The notes under the pieces: model-generated
Databases searched by the model: none
The model's input: the letters and a program-made list of their open reading frames with translations, nothing else
Told to the model about the DNA's origin: nothing
Shown: piece after piece, positions 33,779-42,181 of the stretch
How the letters are laid out: the number at the start of each line of letters is the position of its first letter
Numbering within the stretch: position 1 is the stretch's first letter
Assembly: GCF_020889685.1 (NCBI RefSeq)
Contig: NZ_JACMYO010000034.1
Location: 1-54,667 of the forward strand
Length of the DNA: 54,667 nt
Source: Bradyrhizobium oropedii
Lineage (GTDB): Bacteria > Pseudomonadota > Alphaproteobacteria > Rhizobiales > Xanthobacteraceae
Direction: 5' to 3'
Position numbers and translations under genes: made by a program

Positions 33779-36043
33779 CTACCGAAACAACCGATCCGCG
33801 AGCCACCCATCCAATCCCGCTGCCGCTTCCGGTCGCGCGTTCGGATTGGGCGGCGGCGCTGACGCGCGTGCCGGCGTCGGCGGTGGCTGGCGATAATAGC
33901 CGGGTGGGACCTGCGCCGGCGGCGGCGCCTGCATCGGCGGTTGAATCTGCATCGGGCCCGCCGGCGCTGAAGGCGCTGATATCTGCGACGAGATCTGCAT
34001 CAGGTTCGCCGGTCCCCAACTGCCCTGCGAGTTCGGGATCGCCGCGACCGGCACGCCCTGATGCGCGGATTTCATGAAGCGGCTCCACACTTCCACGGGC
34101 AGCCCGCCGCCGGTCGCCTTCTTGGTCGGCGAATTGTCGTCATTGCCGAGCCACACGCCGGTGACGAGCTTGGCGGTGTAGCCGATGAACCAGGCGTCGC
34201 GATAATCCTGGCTGGTGCCGGTCTTGCCGGCAGCGGTCCAGCCCGGGATCTCCGCCTTGCGCGCGGTGCCCGAGATCAGCGTCTCGCGCATCATGGTGTT
34301 CATCATCGCGTCATAGCGCGGCTCGATCACCTGGTTGGGCGGATCGACCGGGCGGTCATACAGCAGCTTGCCTGAACTGGTCTTGATCCTGGTCACCACA
34401 TGCGGCGACACGGCGTAGCCGCCATTGGCGAACGGTGCATAGGCGCCGACCAGCTCGAGCACGGACACTTCCGAGGTGCCGAGCGCGATCGAGACGTTGG
34501 GCTCTAGCTTGGAGGAAATGCCGAGCCGGTGCGCGGTGCGCACCACGTTTTTGGCACCGACCTCGACGCCGAGCCGCACCGCGACCGTGTTCAGTGACAT
34601 TGCCAGCGCCTGGGTCAGCGTAACCGAGCCGAAATATTCGTGGGTGTAGTTCTCCGGCTTCCAGCCCTTGATATCGAGCGGCGCGTCGGTGCGGATCGTG
34701 TCCGGCGTCAATCCGGACTCGACCGCGGTCAAATAGACGAACGGCTTGAACGACGAGCCCGGCTGCCGCTTCGCGGTCACCGCGCGATTGTACTGGCTCT
34801 CGGAATAGTTCCGGCCGCCGACCATGGCGCGCACCGCGCCGTCGGGTGTCATCGCCACCAGCGCGCCCTGGCTGACATTGAACTTCACGCTCTTGGCGGC
34901 GAGCTCGTCGATCACGGCGGCTTCGGCGACGTTCTGCAGCTTCGGGTCGATCGTGGTCTGCACGACGATGTCCTGGTCGATCTGGCCGACCAGATCGTCG
35001 AGCACTTCGCCGATCCAGTCGGCTACATAGTTCACGGTGCCGGCGCCGGCCGGCTTCACCGCGATCGAGGGTTGGCCGATCGAGGCCTTGGCTTGGGCAT
35101 CGGTGATGAACTTGGCGTCGGCCATCGCCGCGAGCACGACCTGGGCGCGCTGTTCCGCGCCTTCAGGGTTGCGGTTCGGCGCCAGCCGCGACGGCGACTT
35201 GACGAGGCCCGCGAGCATCGCGGCTTCCGGCAGCGTCACGTTCTTCGCCGACTTGCCGAAATAGCGCTGCGCCGCAGCCTCGACGCCATAGGCACCGGAA
35301 CCGAAATAGACCCGGTTGAGGTAGAGCTCGAGAATCTCGTCCTTGGAATGCTTGCGTTCCAGCCACAGCGCGAGCTCGGCCTCCTGCAGCTTGCGCTGCA
35401 TGGTGCGTTCCTGGGTCAGGAACAGGTTCTTGGCGAGCTGCTGCGTCAAGGTCGAGCCGCCCTGCGACACACCTCGATGCAGCACGTTGGTAACGGCTGC
35501 GCGTAAAATGCCGACCGGATCGACGCCGAAATGCGAATAGAAGCGCCGGTCCTCGATCGCGATGAAGGCCTTCGGCAGATAGGGCGGCAGATCCTTCAAC
35601 GCGATGTTGGCGCCGGCCATTTCGCCGCGCTGCGCCAGCACGCTGCCGTCGATGCCGACGATCTGGATCGTCGGCGGGCGCTTGGGAATTTCCAGCGACT
35701 GGATCGGCGGCAGATGCGCGCCGACCCACGCCACGACACCAATCACGGCAATGCCGGCCCAGAGTCCGAGCACCGCGGTCCAATAGAACAGCCGGCCGAT
35801 GCCGAGGCCGCGCGACTTGCTGCGCCGCTTGCTGCCGCTGCGCGACGGGCGCGGTCTCTCGCTGCCGGAATCGTTGCTCTTGTCGGCGCTCTTTTCGCTG
35901 TTCTTGGGTTTCGACTTGGCGGGCTTGTCGTCGCCGCCGCCGGGAATGCGATCGGAGGGCGACAGTCTGAGGTCGGCAAGCGCGGCCGGAAGCCCGAACA
36001 GCGGCTCCTTGCGTCCACCGCCTTTTTTACGTCCCCACGCCAT
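33779..36043 (-). CDS. Penicillin-binding protein 1A (GT51 + transpeptidase)
   Basis: A 754-residue bifunctional peptidoglycan synthase. A long basic, lysine/serine-rich cytoplasmic tail (about 1-80) precedes one membrane anchor (about 85-110). The GT51 domain has EDRRFYSHFGVD, GGSTLTQQLAKN and KDEILELYLN. The transpeptidase has the SxxK motif in QPGSSFKPF, SxN in AMSLNTVAV and AGKTGTSQ. The C-terminus (about 655-754) is a proline/alanine-rich tail. It acts in cell-wall elongation. ATG 36043 is preferred over TTG 36049. Confidence 0.93.
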   Translation of the reverse strand: MAWGRKKGGGRKEPLFGLPAALADLRLSPSDRIPGGGDDKPAKSKPKNSEKSADKSNDSGSERPRPSRSGSKRRSKSRGLGIGRLFYWTAVLGLWAGIAVIGVVAWVGAHLPPIQSLEIPKRPPTIQIVGIDGSVLAQRGEMAGANIALKDLPPYLPKAFIAIEDRRFYSHFGVDPVGILRAAVTNVLHRGVSQGGSTLTQQLAKNLFLTQERTMQRKLQEAELALWLERKHSKDEILELYLNRVYFGSGAYGVEAAAQRYFGKSAKNVTLPEAAMLAGLVKSPSRLAPNRNPEGAEQRAQVVLAAMADAKFITDAQAKASIGQPSIAVKPAGAGTVNYVADWIGEVLDDLVGQIDQDIVVQTTIDPKLQNVAEAAVIDELAAKSVKFNVSQGALVAMTPDGAVRAMVGGRNYSESQYNRAVTAKRQPGSSFKPFVYLTAVESGLTPDTIRTDAPLDIKGWKPENYTHEYFGSVTLTQALAMSLNTVAVRLGVEVGAKNVVRTAHRLGISSKLEPNVSIALGTSEVSVLELVGAYAPFANGGYAVSPHVVTRIKTSSGKLLYDRPVDPPNQVIEPRYDAMMNTMMRETLISGTARKAEIPGWTAAGKTGTSQDYRDAWFIGYTAKLVTGVWLGNDDNSPTKKATGGGLPVEVWSRFMKSAHQGVPVAAIPNSQGSWGPANLMQISSQISAPSAPAGPMQIQPPMQAPPPAQVPPGYYRQPPPTPARASAPPPNPNARPEAAAGLDGWLADRLFR

Positions 36044-36180
36044 CCGCAACGCTCACACCCTGTACGCGCGAACGCTAGCGTTCCCGGTTTAAGGGGCGGT
36101 TACGCAAAGCTTAACGGGGCATTAGGAGGTGGGGCGGCGCGTTGCTATATGACGCTGGAACAAGAAGCAGGGAGCACCGC

Positions 36181-36606
36181 ATGGGCCATATTGATCCGAC
36201 CAAGGATGTGTTTGCGCAATTCCGGGACAACAACCGGCCGGGCCCGGTCCACATGCTCAACCTGGTGCGCTTGCGCGAATCGGCCGCCTATCCCGACGGC
36301 CGCAAGGCAACCGGCGCGGAAGCTTACGCCGCTTATGGCCGCGAGAGCGGGCCGGTGTTCGAGCGGCTCGGCGGCCGCATCGTCTGGCAGGGCCGTTTCG
36401 AGCTGATGCTGATCGGTCCGCAGGAGGAGCGCTGGGATCACTGCTTCATCGCGGAGTATCCAAGCGTTGTCGCCTTCGTCGAAATGATCCGCGATCCCGT
36501 CTATCGCGAAGCGGTGAAGCACCGTCAGGCCGCGGTGGAGGATTCGCGGCTGATCCGGCATTCGGTGTTGCCGGTCGGCAAGAATTTTGGCGAGATTCCG
36601 AAGTAG
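36181..36606 (+). CDS. DUF1330-family protein
   Basis: A 141-residue ferredoxin-like-fold (dimeric alpha/beta barrel) protein of the DUF1330 type: VHMLNLVRLRESAAYPDG, AEAYAAYGRESGPVFERLGGR and YPSVVAFVEMIRDPVYREAVKHR are its recognisable blocks. AGGGAG lies seven bases before the ATG. Function is unknown. Confidence 0.85.
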   Translation: MGHIDPTKDVFAQFRDNNRPGPVHMLNLVRLRESAAYPDGRKATGAEAYAAYGRESGPVFERLGGRIVWQGRFELMLIGPQEERWDHCFIAEYPSVVAFVEMIRDPVYREAVKHRQAAVEDSRLIRHSVLPVGKNFGEIPK

Positions 36607-36629
36607 GCGCGCGAACCGATATGCTTATC

Positions 36630-36729
36630 CCGTCATCCTGAGCGCGTAGCGCGTCTCGAAGGATGCACGGCCACCGGCCAGGCCGTCGACCCTTCGAGAC
36701 GCGCTACGCGGCCTCCTCAGGGTGACGGT
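36630..36729. repeat. Intergenic palindrome (CGTCATCCTGAG type)
   Basis: CCGTCATCCTGAGCGCGTAG and CTACGCGGCCTCCTCAGGG TGACGG are the arms. It is the same family as 25741-25848. It begins the 338-bp gene-free stretch 36607-36944. Confidence 0.75.
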
Positions 36730-36751
36730 AAGGGAACACAATGCCCTATCC

Positions 36752-36836
36752 GCGTCATTGCGAGGAGCATAGCGACGAAGCAATCCATCGCTCCGCAGGC
36801 AGGGAAGTGGATTGCTTCGCTTCGCTCGCAATGACG
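36752..36836. repeat. Intergenic palindrome (CGTCATTGCGAGGAG type)
   Basis: GCGTCATTGCGAGGAGCATA and GCTTCGCTCGCAATGACG are inverted arms with GCAATCCATCG / GTGGATTGC inside. It stands back to back with the previous palindrome. Confidence 0.7.
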
Positions 36837-36888
36837 ACGATGCGAAGTGTCGCAACTCTCTCAGAGTGATGGTGACAGGCGGTAGCCC

Positions 36889-36921
36889 AAAAACAAATCG
36901 GCGGCCCGGAGGCCGCCGATT
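36889..36921 (-). terminator. Intrinsic terminator after first binding-protein gene
   Basis: On the minus strand a perfect 11-bp stem AATCGGCGGCC-tccg-GGCCGCCGATT is followed by TGTTTTTGG. It lies 23 nt beyond the stop of the gene ending at 36945. Confidence 0.8.
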
Positions 36922-36944
36922 GCATTTCAAACCTGCGCGAACCA

Positions 36945-38171
36945 CTAGCCCGCCGGGCCGGCATCCTCGAGGATCGGGCCGAACAGCTCCCAGCGCTCGC
37001 CGTTGAAGCGCATCATCTGCAGTTGCTTGTTGACGCGATAGTCGTTCGGCGTGGTGTTGCCCTTGATGCCGGGCAGCGCCATGTCGAGGTCGACGTTCTT
37101 CAGGTTGGTGGCCTGCTTCAGCACGTTCTCGCGCGTCAGGTCGTCGCCGCACTGCTTCAGCACATGCACCATCAGCTGCGCGGTCGAGTAGCCATAGGTG
37201 TTGAAGTTCGAGTTCTTGTCGCCGTCGGGATAATACTTGGCCATGAAGTCGAAATAGCGCTTCATGCCCGGATCGTCCTTCCACTGCGGATCGGCCGGAT
37301 CCTTGCCGTAGTTGGTCGAGATCAGGCCCTTGGAGGCCTCGAGGCCCGCCGGCTGCAACACCGCGCCGACCGAGGTCGCGTTGATGTCGACGATGTGGAC
37401 CGGATGCCAGCCGAGCTCGGCGATCTTCTTGATCGCCTGCGCGGCCTGCTTCGGCGTCGAGGCCGAGAAGAACAGGTCGGCGCCGGCATCCTTGATCTTG
37501 AGCACCTGGGAATCGATGGTCGGGTCGGACACCTCGTAGGAGGCTTCGGCCACGACCATCTTGGCGGCCTTATCGCCGAGGCCGGCCTTGATGCCGTTCA
37601 GGTAGTCTTTGCCGAGGTCGTCGTTCTGATAGAGGATGCCGATCTTGGCGTTCGGATGCTCCTTCAGGATGTACTGCCCGTAGATGCGGCCCTCGACGAA
37701 GTAGTTCGGGTTGAAGCCGAGCGTCCAGGGAAAGTTCTTCGGGTCGGTGAACTTCGAGGCGCCGGTGGCGGCGAACATCTGCGGCACCTTCTTGGCGTTC
37801 AGATACTTCTGCACCGCGGCGTTCGACGGCGTGCCGACGATCTGGAACGTCAGCAACACTTCGTCACTCTCGACGAGCTTGCGCACCTGCTCGACCGCTT
37901 TCGGCGGCGAATAGGCGTCGTCATACTGGATCAGGTTGATCTTGCGGCCGTTGATGCCGCCCTGATCGTTGATCATCTTGAAATAGGCGGCCTGGGTCTT
38001 GCCGATCGAGGCATAGGCAGAGGCCGGTCCGGAGAAGGGGACGGTCTGGCCGATCTTGATCTCGGTGTCGCTCGCGCCGGGATCGTATTTCTTCTGCGCG
38101 GAGGCCGACGTTGCAGACAGCGCGATCGCGAGCGCCGTTCCCGTGACCAGGTGGAAAATCCCATTCCTCAT
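36945..38171 (-). CDS. Leu/Ile/Val-type ABC substrate-binding protein, copy 1
   Basis: A 408-residue periplasmic binding protein of the branched-chain amino-acid (LivK/type I) family. A signal peptide (about 1-25, ending ATSASAQ) precedes two lobes with IGQTVPFSGPASAYA, NDQGGINGRKINLI and ILYQNDDLGKDYLNG. GAGGA sits ten bases ahead of ATG 38171. It is a close paralogue of the next gene upstream (39801-38581), sharing nearly every motif. No LivH/M/G/F genes are present, so a distant permease must serve it. Ligands of this subfamily in Bradyrhizobium may be aromatic acids rather than amino acids. Confidence 0.92.
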   Translation of the reverse strand: MRNGIFHLVTGTALAIALSATSASAQKKYDPGASDTEIKIGQTVPFSGPASAYASIGKTQAAYFKMINDQGGINGRKINLIQYDDAYSPPKAVEQVRKLVESDEVLLTFQIVGTPSNAAVQKYLNAKKVPQMFAATGASKFTDPKNFPWTLGFNPNYFVEGRIYGQYILKEHPNAKIGILYQNDDLGKDYLNGIKAGLGDKAAKMVVAEASYEVSDPTIDSQVLKIKDAGADLFFSASTPKQAAQAIKKIAELGWHPVHIVDINATSVGAVLQPAGLEASKGLISTNYGKDPADPQWKDDPGMKRYFDFMAKYYPDGDKNSNFNTYGYSTAQLMVHVLKQCGDDLTRENVLKQATNLKNVDLDMALPGIKGNTTPNDYRVNKQLQMMRFNGERWELFGPILEDAGPAG

Positions 38172-38426
38172 AATGCTGTTTTCCTCACGTGACTGATGGT
38201 TGGCCGATGATCTTGTCCGCGGGTTCAAGGTCCCGCGGTCGCCATCGCTGGGCCGGGATACTGGAGGAACCGTTGCTGCGACGCAAGGCGACGGGTGCCG
38301 AAAAGGCGAGCAATTTCAGTCAACCAAAGTAGGGGGCGCCGCAAAATGAGGGGCGCAGCGGAAGCCCTTGGCGCGTCACACAAGGTGGCTGAGTTCGTCG
38401 AACCTACCGCTGTAACCGCATGATCC

Positions 38427-38562
38427 CCGTCATCCTGAGCGCCACCGGGTCCGCGCAAAGCGCGGCCCGATGACAGGCTCCGCGCGTCTCGAAGGATGAA
38501 CGGCCCCAGCTGGGCCGTCGTGCTTCGAGACGGCCGCTGCGCGGCCTCCTCAGCATGAGGGG
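38427..38562. repeat. Intergenic palindrome (CGTCATCCTGAG type)
   Basis: CCGTCATCCTGAGCGCCACC at left and CTCCTCAGCATGAGGGG at right flank a stretch that also contains a smaller CGGGTCCGCGCAAAGCGCGG CCCG palindrome. Same family as 25741 and 36630. The rest of 38172-38580 is promoter DNA of the downstream gene. Confidence 0.65.
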
Positions 38563-38580
38563 GCTCAAATGGCGAACTGC

Positions 38581-39801
38581 CTAGCCCGCCGGGCCGGTGT
38601 CCTCGATGATCGGGCCGAACAGCTCCCAGCGCTCGCCGTTGAACTTCATCATCTGCATCTGCTTGTTGATGCGATAGTCGTTCGGCCCCGTCGTGATCGA
38701 CATGCCGGGCAGCGCGAGCGACGGCACGAACTTCTTGAGGCTGGTCACCTGCTTCATCAGGTTCTCGCGGGTGAGATCGTCGCCGCACTGCTTGAGCACC
38801 TGGATCAACAGCTCGGCCGTCGAGTAGCCGTAGGTGTTGACGGTGTTGAGCTTGTCGCCCTCCGGATAATATTTGTCCATGAAGGCGAAATAGGCCTTCA
38901 CGCCGGGATCGTCCTTCCACTGCGGATCGGCCGGGTCCTTGCCGTAGTTGGTCGAGATGATGCCCTTGGAGATGTCGAGGCCGGCGGGCTTCAGTGTCGC
39001 CGACACCGGGCTCGCATTGATGTCGAGGATATGGACCGGGTGCCAGTCAAGGTCCGCGACCTTGCGGATCGCCTGCGCAGCGAATTTCGGCGTCGATGCG
39101 TTATAGAGCAGGTCGACACCGGCGGCCTTCAGCTTGACGATCTGGGAATCGACGGTCGGATCGGTCAGCTCATAGGAGACCTCGGCGACGATCATGCTGG
39201 CCGCCTTGTCGCCAAGCCCGCTCTTCAGGCCGGTGATGTAATCGCGGCCGAGATCGTCGTTCTGGTAGAAGATGCCGATCTTGGCATTGGGGTGATTGGC
39301 CAGGATGTATTTGGCGTAGATGCGCCCTTCGGACTGGTAGTTCGGGTTGAACGCGATCGTCCACGGCGCATTCTGCGGATCGGAGAAGCGCGAGGCACCG
39401 GTGGAGGCGAGCAGCTGCGGCACCTTCTTGGCATTCAGATATTTCTGCACGGCGGCATTTGACGGCGTGCCGATGATCTGGAACGTGAACAGCACCTCGT
39501 CTCCCTCGACGAGCTTACGCACCTGCTCGACCGCCTTCGGCGGCGAATAGGCGTCGTCATACTGGATCAGGTTCAGCTTGCGGCCATTGATGCCGCCCTG
39601 ATCGTTGATCATCTTGAGATAGGCCGCCTGGGTCTTGCCGATGCCGGCATAGGCGGATGCGGGGCCCGAGAACGGCACGGTCTGGCCGATCTTGATCTCG
39701 GTGTCGGTGGCGCCGGTGTCGTATTTCTTCTGCGCGGTGGCCGATGTAACCGACAACGCGATGGCAAGCGCTGTCGCAGCGAGCAATTGCACGCTCCTCA
39801 T
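38581..39801 (-). CDS. Leu/Ile/Val-type ABC substrate-binding protein, copy 2
   Basis: A 406-residue paralogue of the adjacent binding protein. It has a signal peptide (about 1-23, ending TSATAQ), then IGQTVPFSGPASAYAG and the same two-lobe signature (IFYQNDDLGRDYITGL). The two proteins differ by scattered substitutions only, so they arose by tandem duplication. The duplication reaches into the leader: GATCTTGTCCGC (plus-strand reading) is present upstream of both starts (38209-38220 and 39826-39837). GGGAGG precedes the ATG. Ligand unknown. Confidence 0.92.
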   Translation of the reverse strand: MRSVQLLAATALAIALSVTSATAQKKYDTGATDTEIKIGQTVPFSGPASAYAGIGKTQAAYLKMINDQGGINGRKLNLIQYDDAYSPPKAVEQVRKLVEGDEVLFTFQIIGTPSNAAVQKYLNAKKVPQLLASTGASRFSDPQNAPWTIAFNPNYQSEGRIYAKYILANHPNAKIGIFYQNDDLGRDYITGLKSGLGDKAASMIVAEVSYELTDPTVDSQIVKLKAAGVDLLYNASTPKFAAQAIRKVADLDWHPVHILDINASPVSATLKPAGLDISKGIISTNYGKDPADPQWKDDPGVKAYFAFMDKYYPEGDKLNTVNTYGYSTAELLIQVLKQCGDDLTRENLMKQVTSLKKFVPSLALPGMSITTGPNDYRINKQMQMMKFNGERWELFGPIIEDTGPAG

Positions 39802-39927
39802 GTCCGTGACCTCCCTGTTGCCGGTGATCTTGTCCGCAAGCTCAGGCCGGCGGATGTCACCGTTGTCAGGGATGATGGAGGAAGGGCAGGGGCATTGCAA
39901 GACAATGCCCTTGCGCGCGATGTCGCG

Positions 39928-40290
39928 TTAGGCCAGCCAAAGCAGGATCAACGCCAGCGCAGCGGGTGCCGCCTGCACATAAAGGATGCGGCGGCTGACC
40001 GTGGCAGCGCCATAGGCGCCGGCGACGATCACACATAGCAGGAAGAATGCCTTGATCTGGAACGCGAAGGCTGGATTTCCGTGCACGAGGCCCCAGATCA
40101 GTCCGGCGGCGAGGAAGCCGTTGTAGAGCCCCTGATTGGCGGCGAGCGCTGCCGAGTCGGTCGCCTTCTCGATCGAGTTGCGAAAGGTCTTCAGCCCGAG
40201 CGGCTTGGTCCAGAGGAACATCTCGAGCACGAGGAAATAGATGTGCAGCGCGGCCACCACCGCGACCAGAAAATTGGCTAGCCAAAGCAT
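39928..40290 (-). CDS. DUF1304 membrane protein
   Basis: A 120-residue protein with four hydrophobic segments. It shows the DUF1304 pattern LHIYFLVLEMFLWTKPLG, then ANQGLYNGFLAAGL and a C-terminal pair of helices. Its function is not known. GGGGGGA precedes the ATG at good spacing. A 33-bp perfect palindrome lies 15 bp upstream of the start codon, in the position of its promoter. Confidence 0.88.
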   Translation of the reverse strand: MLWLANFLVAVVAALHIYFLVLEMFLWTKPLGLKTFRNSIEKATDSAALAANQGLYNGFLAAGLIWGLVHGNPAFAFQIKAFFLLCVIVAGAYGAATVSRRILYVQAAPAALALILLWLA

Positions 40291-40305
40291 GTTCGGTCCC
40301 CCCAG

Positions 40306-40400
40306 AGCTTCGGTTCTGATTGAATCAGAACCGAAGCTCAAGATTCTTGTTTTGACGCGTTTTCTTCACGCGGACCGGTGTCCCCTTCGCTCGGAAACGC
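40306..40400. repeat. Palindromic element with 33-bp perfect palindrome
   Basis: AGCTTCGGTTCTGATT-G-AATCAGAACCGAAGCT spans 40306-40338 with no mismatch. It continues into TTGTTTTGACGCGTTTTCTT CACGCGGACCGGTGTCC and CGCTCGGAAACGCTCT, wording I recall from many Bradyrhizobium intergenic sites. It occupies the divergent promoter region of the DUF1304 and ogt genes. Confidence 0.7.
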
Positions 40401-40472
40401 TCTACCCGGAATTCGGGTGGACGCTAGCATGCGGGCGGTGAATTGTATGCCGAGCGATTCAGAGCGACGACA

Positions 40473-40997
40473 ATGGCCGACCGCAAGACCGCACAGACCT
40501 TCAATCTCGACCGCCTCACAACGCCGATCGGCACGGCGCTATTGGTGACCGATGATGACGGCGTGCTGCGCGCGCTCGACTGGGACGACTATGAAGGGCG
40601 CATGCTCGACCTGCTCCGGCTGCACTACGGTGCCGTGACGCTGCAGGACGGAAGCGCGCCGGCTGCGATGCGCAAGGCGCTTGCCGATTATTTCAAGGGC
40701 GATCTCGCGCGGCTGACCGACGTCGAATGGCGCGTTGCCGGCACGCCGTTCCAGCAGAAGGTCTGGCATGCGCTGCCGAAAATTCCGCACGGCACCACCA
40801 TGAGCTACGGCGCGTTGGCGGCGAAGCTGAAGGTCCCGAAGGCGATGCGTGCGGTCGGTCATGCCAACGGATCCAACCCGATCAGCGTCGTCGTGCCCTG
40901 TCACCGCCTGATCGGTGCCAACGGCTCGCTGGTCAAATATGGCGGCGGACTGGAACGCAAGCGCTGGCTGCTGCGCCACGAAGGCGTGGAGATCTAG
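40473..40997 (+). CDS. ogt: O6-alkylguanine-DNA methyltransferase
   Basis: A 174-residue methylated-DNA--protein-cysteine methyltransferase. The suicide cysteine lies in ISVVVPCHRLIG, with the DNA-binding segment GTTMSYGALAAKL and RAVGHANGSNPI before it and KYGGGLERKRWLL after. This is the short Ogt form without an AdaA domain. It repairs O6-methylguanine by transferring the alkyl group to itself. ATG 40473 is preferred to an upstream in-frame TTG at 40443. Confidence 0.93.
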   Translation: MADRKTAQTFNLDRLTTPIGTALLVTDDDGVLRALDWDDYEGRMLDLLRLHYGAVTLQDGSAPAAMRKALADYFKGDLARLTDVEWRVAGTPFQQKVWHALPKIPHGTTMSYGALAAKLKVPKAMRAVGHANGSNPISVVVPCHRLIGANGSLVKYGGGLERKRWLLRHEGVEI

Positions 40998-41024
40998 CGG
41001 CCGAACTCAGCCGCAGTGAGACGA

Positions 41025-41141
41025 TCAATCGAGATCCTCGCGCGGCATGTTGCGCAGATCGCGCACGATGTAGAGGAATACAATGAGCGAAGGCACCCAC
41101 GCGAGTATCGCTCCTACCAGCATCGCATCGACCGTCGTCAT
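41025..41141 (-). CDS. 38-residue single-pass membrane microprotein
   Basis: A tiny gene read directly from the sequence. The peptide starts MTTVDAMLVGAILAWV and continues through a hydrophobic stretch to about residue 24, then a charged end RDLRNMPREDLD. AAGGA lies six bases before the ATG, a very good ribosome site. One membrane helix with a charged cytoplasmic tail is expected. It lies 33 bp behind two tiny zinc-finger genes on the same strand, so a three-gene operon is likely. Function unknown. Confidence 0.6.
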   Translation of the reverse strand: MTTVDAMLVGAILAWVPSLIVFLYIVRDLRNMPREDLD

Positions 41142-41174
41142 CGGATTTCCTTCGAGCATTGTGGGCTCTCGTCG

Positions 41175-41366
41175 TCAGATCAGTTTTCTCGATGGGGCGC
41201 CGGTTCTGGCGAAGGGATAGAGCCACTTCCAATGGGCCTTGTTGCGTTCCAATTGCCGCTTGTAGATTTCGCGACACTTGGTCGAGCAAAACTGCTCGAA
41301 GTGCCAGCTATGGCGGATCAGTCCGAAGGGCCGCCTGCATTCCGGGTTCCCGCAGCGGCCGCTCAT
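41175..41366 (-). CDS. 63-residue zinc-finger-like protein
   Basis: A small protein with a C5-x4-C10 pair and a later C27-x3-C31 pair (FCSTKC), followed by YKRQ and WKWLYPF. The pattern resembles FCS/TRASH-type treble-clef zinc fingers. It overlaps the preceding gene by four bases (ATGA), so translation is coupled. It looks like a diverged duplicate of that gene: both have two cysteine pairs, then YK and a W-x-W/W-L end. Function unknown. Confidence 0.65.
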   Translation of the reverse strand: MSGRCGNPECRRPFGLIRHSWHFEQFCSTKCREIYKRQLERNKAHWKWLYPFARTGAPSRKLI

Positions 41367-41533
41367 GATGCGGCCTCCGCCTCCGCATTCGCCCGCCAAA
41401 GCCAGCGAATGAAGTTCTCCTGACCCTTGTAGAGGCAGAGCTGTCCGCAGTAACGTTCGCCCGCCGGATTGCGCAGGCAGATGATCTTGGGCTCTTCACT
41501 GTCACATTGGGCGCAGCGCGGTTCTGCACGCAT
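41363..41533 (-). CDS. 56-residue zinc-finger-like protein
   Basis: A small protein with C7-x2-C10, C19 and C29-x3-C33 (YCGQLC), then LYKG and a tryptophan-rich end IRWLWRA. The strong GGAGGGAGG five bases before ATG 41533 decides the start; longer in-frame starts lack a ribosome site. It heads the three-gene set with the second zinc-finger gene and the 38-residue membrane protein. Binding of zinc is inferred from the cysteine pairs. Confidence 0.65.
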   Translation of the reverse strand: MRAEPRCAQCDSEEPKIICLRNPAGERYCGQLCLYKGQENFIRWLWRANAEAEAAS

Positions 41534-41697
41534 GGCGACCTCCCTCCGAGGAATTGCCATTTGCCAATCAGATTGTCTGATGCTGTCCATGCCGTCGATC
41601 GTCTCGACGGACGATGCGAAATCTCGCGCCACCGCCATCCCTGCACAATCTGTCCAGATGTTTCACGGCATTATCCTTGCGTATAGCCGATGTGAAC

Positions 41698-42084
41698 TCA
41701 TTCGCTCGTCGCGGTGCCGTGCTGCGCGAGAGCGGCATCGAGGCATCTGATCAGCGCGTCTCCGTCAAAGGGCTTGATCAGAAAGCAGATCGCTCCCGCC
41801 TCCATGGCGCGGGCTCGATCGGCTTCGACGGAAAATGCCGTGATGAAAATGAACGGAAAGCGCCGTCCATCGGCAATCAGATGGGCCTGCAGGTCGAGCC
41901 CGCTCATCGCCGGCATCCTGACATCCGCGATCACGCAGGATGTGTCATTCAGTTGCGGCGAATGCAGGAATTCTTCGGCGGACGCGTAGGTCTGGACCGC
42001 GTAGCCAAGCGACCTGACGAGATTGTGGGTCGCGGCGCGGACCGATGCGTCATCGTCGACGATTGATATCACTGGGTTGGACAA
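41698..42084 (-). CDS. Stand-alone receiver-domain response regulator
   Basis: A 128-residue single-domain CheY/FixJ-receiver-like protein. It shows IVDDDASVR, the phospho-acceptor in VIADVRMPAMSG, FITAF and the lysine in FLIKPFDGD. No output domain follows. The likely start is TTG 42084 (MSNPVISIVDDD) with AGGAAG upstream; ATG 42132 would add 16 residues. It follows the FixJ-type regulator gene and is preceded by the AAACCTAAGTATG motif. It may be a phosphate sink or modulator for the neighbouring kinase. Confidence 0.85.
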   Translation of the reverse strand: MSNPVISIVDDDASVRAATHNLVRSLGYAVQTYASAEEFLHSPQLNDTSCVIADVRMPAMSGLDLQAHLIADGRRFPFIFITAFSVEADRARAMEAGAICFLIKPFDGDALIRCLDAALAQHGTATSE

Positions 42085-42168
42085 GAAAGGTTCTTCCTGG
42101 AGCGGCCAGGGCCCCCTGGGGTGCGCGTTCATGGGGCCACAGTGCGTCGCCGGCCGGGGCCGGAGAAT

Positions 42169-42181
42169 CATACTTAGGTTT
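42169..42181 (-). promoter_or_regulatory. AAACCTAAGTATG motif, copy 1
   Basis: On the minus strand AAACCTAAGTATG overlaps the stop codon of the FixJ-type regulator and lies about 85 bp before the receiver gene. The identical 13-mer occurs once more in the window, at 44815-44827 on the plus strand. Confidence 0.4.

Noticed and set aside
41175..41638. Longer versions of the zinc-finger ORFs starting at 41399 and 41638
   Set aside because: The downstream starts have strong ribosome sites or stop/start overlap; the extensions lack both.
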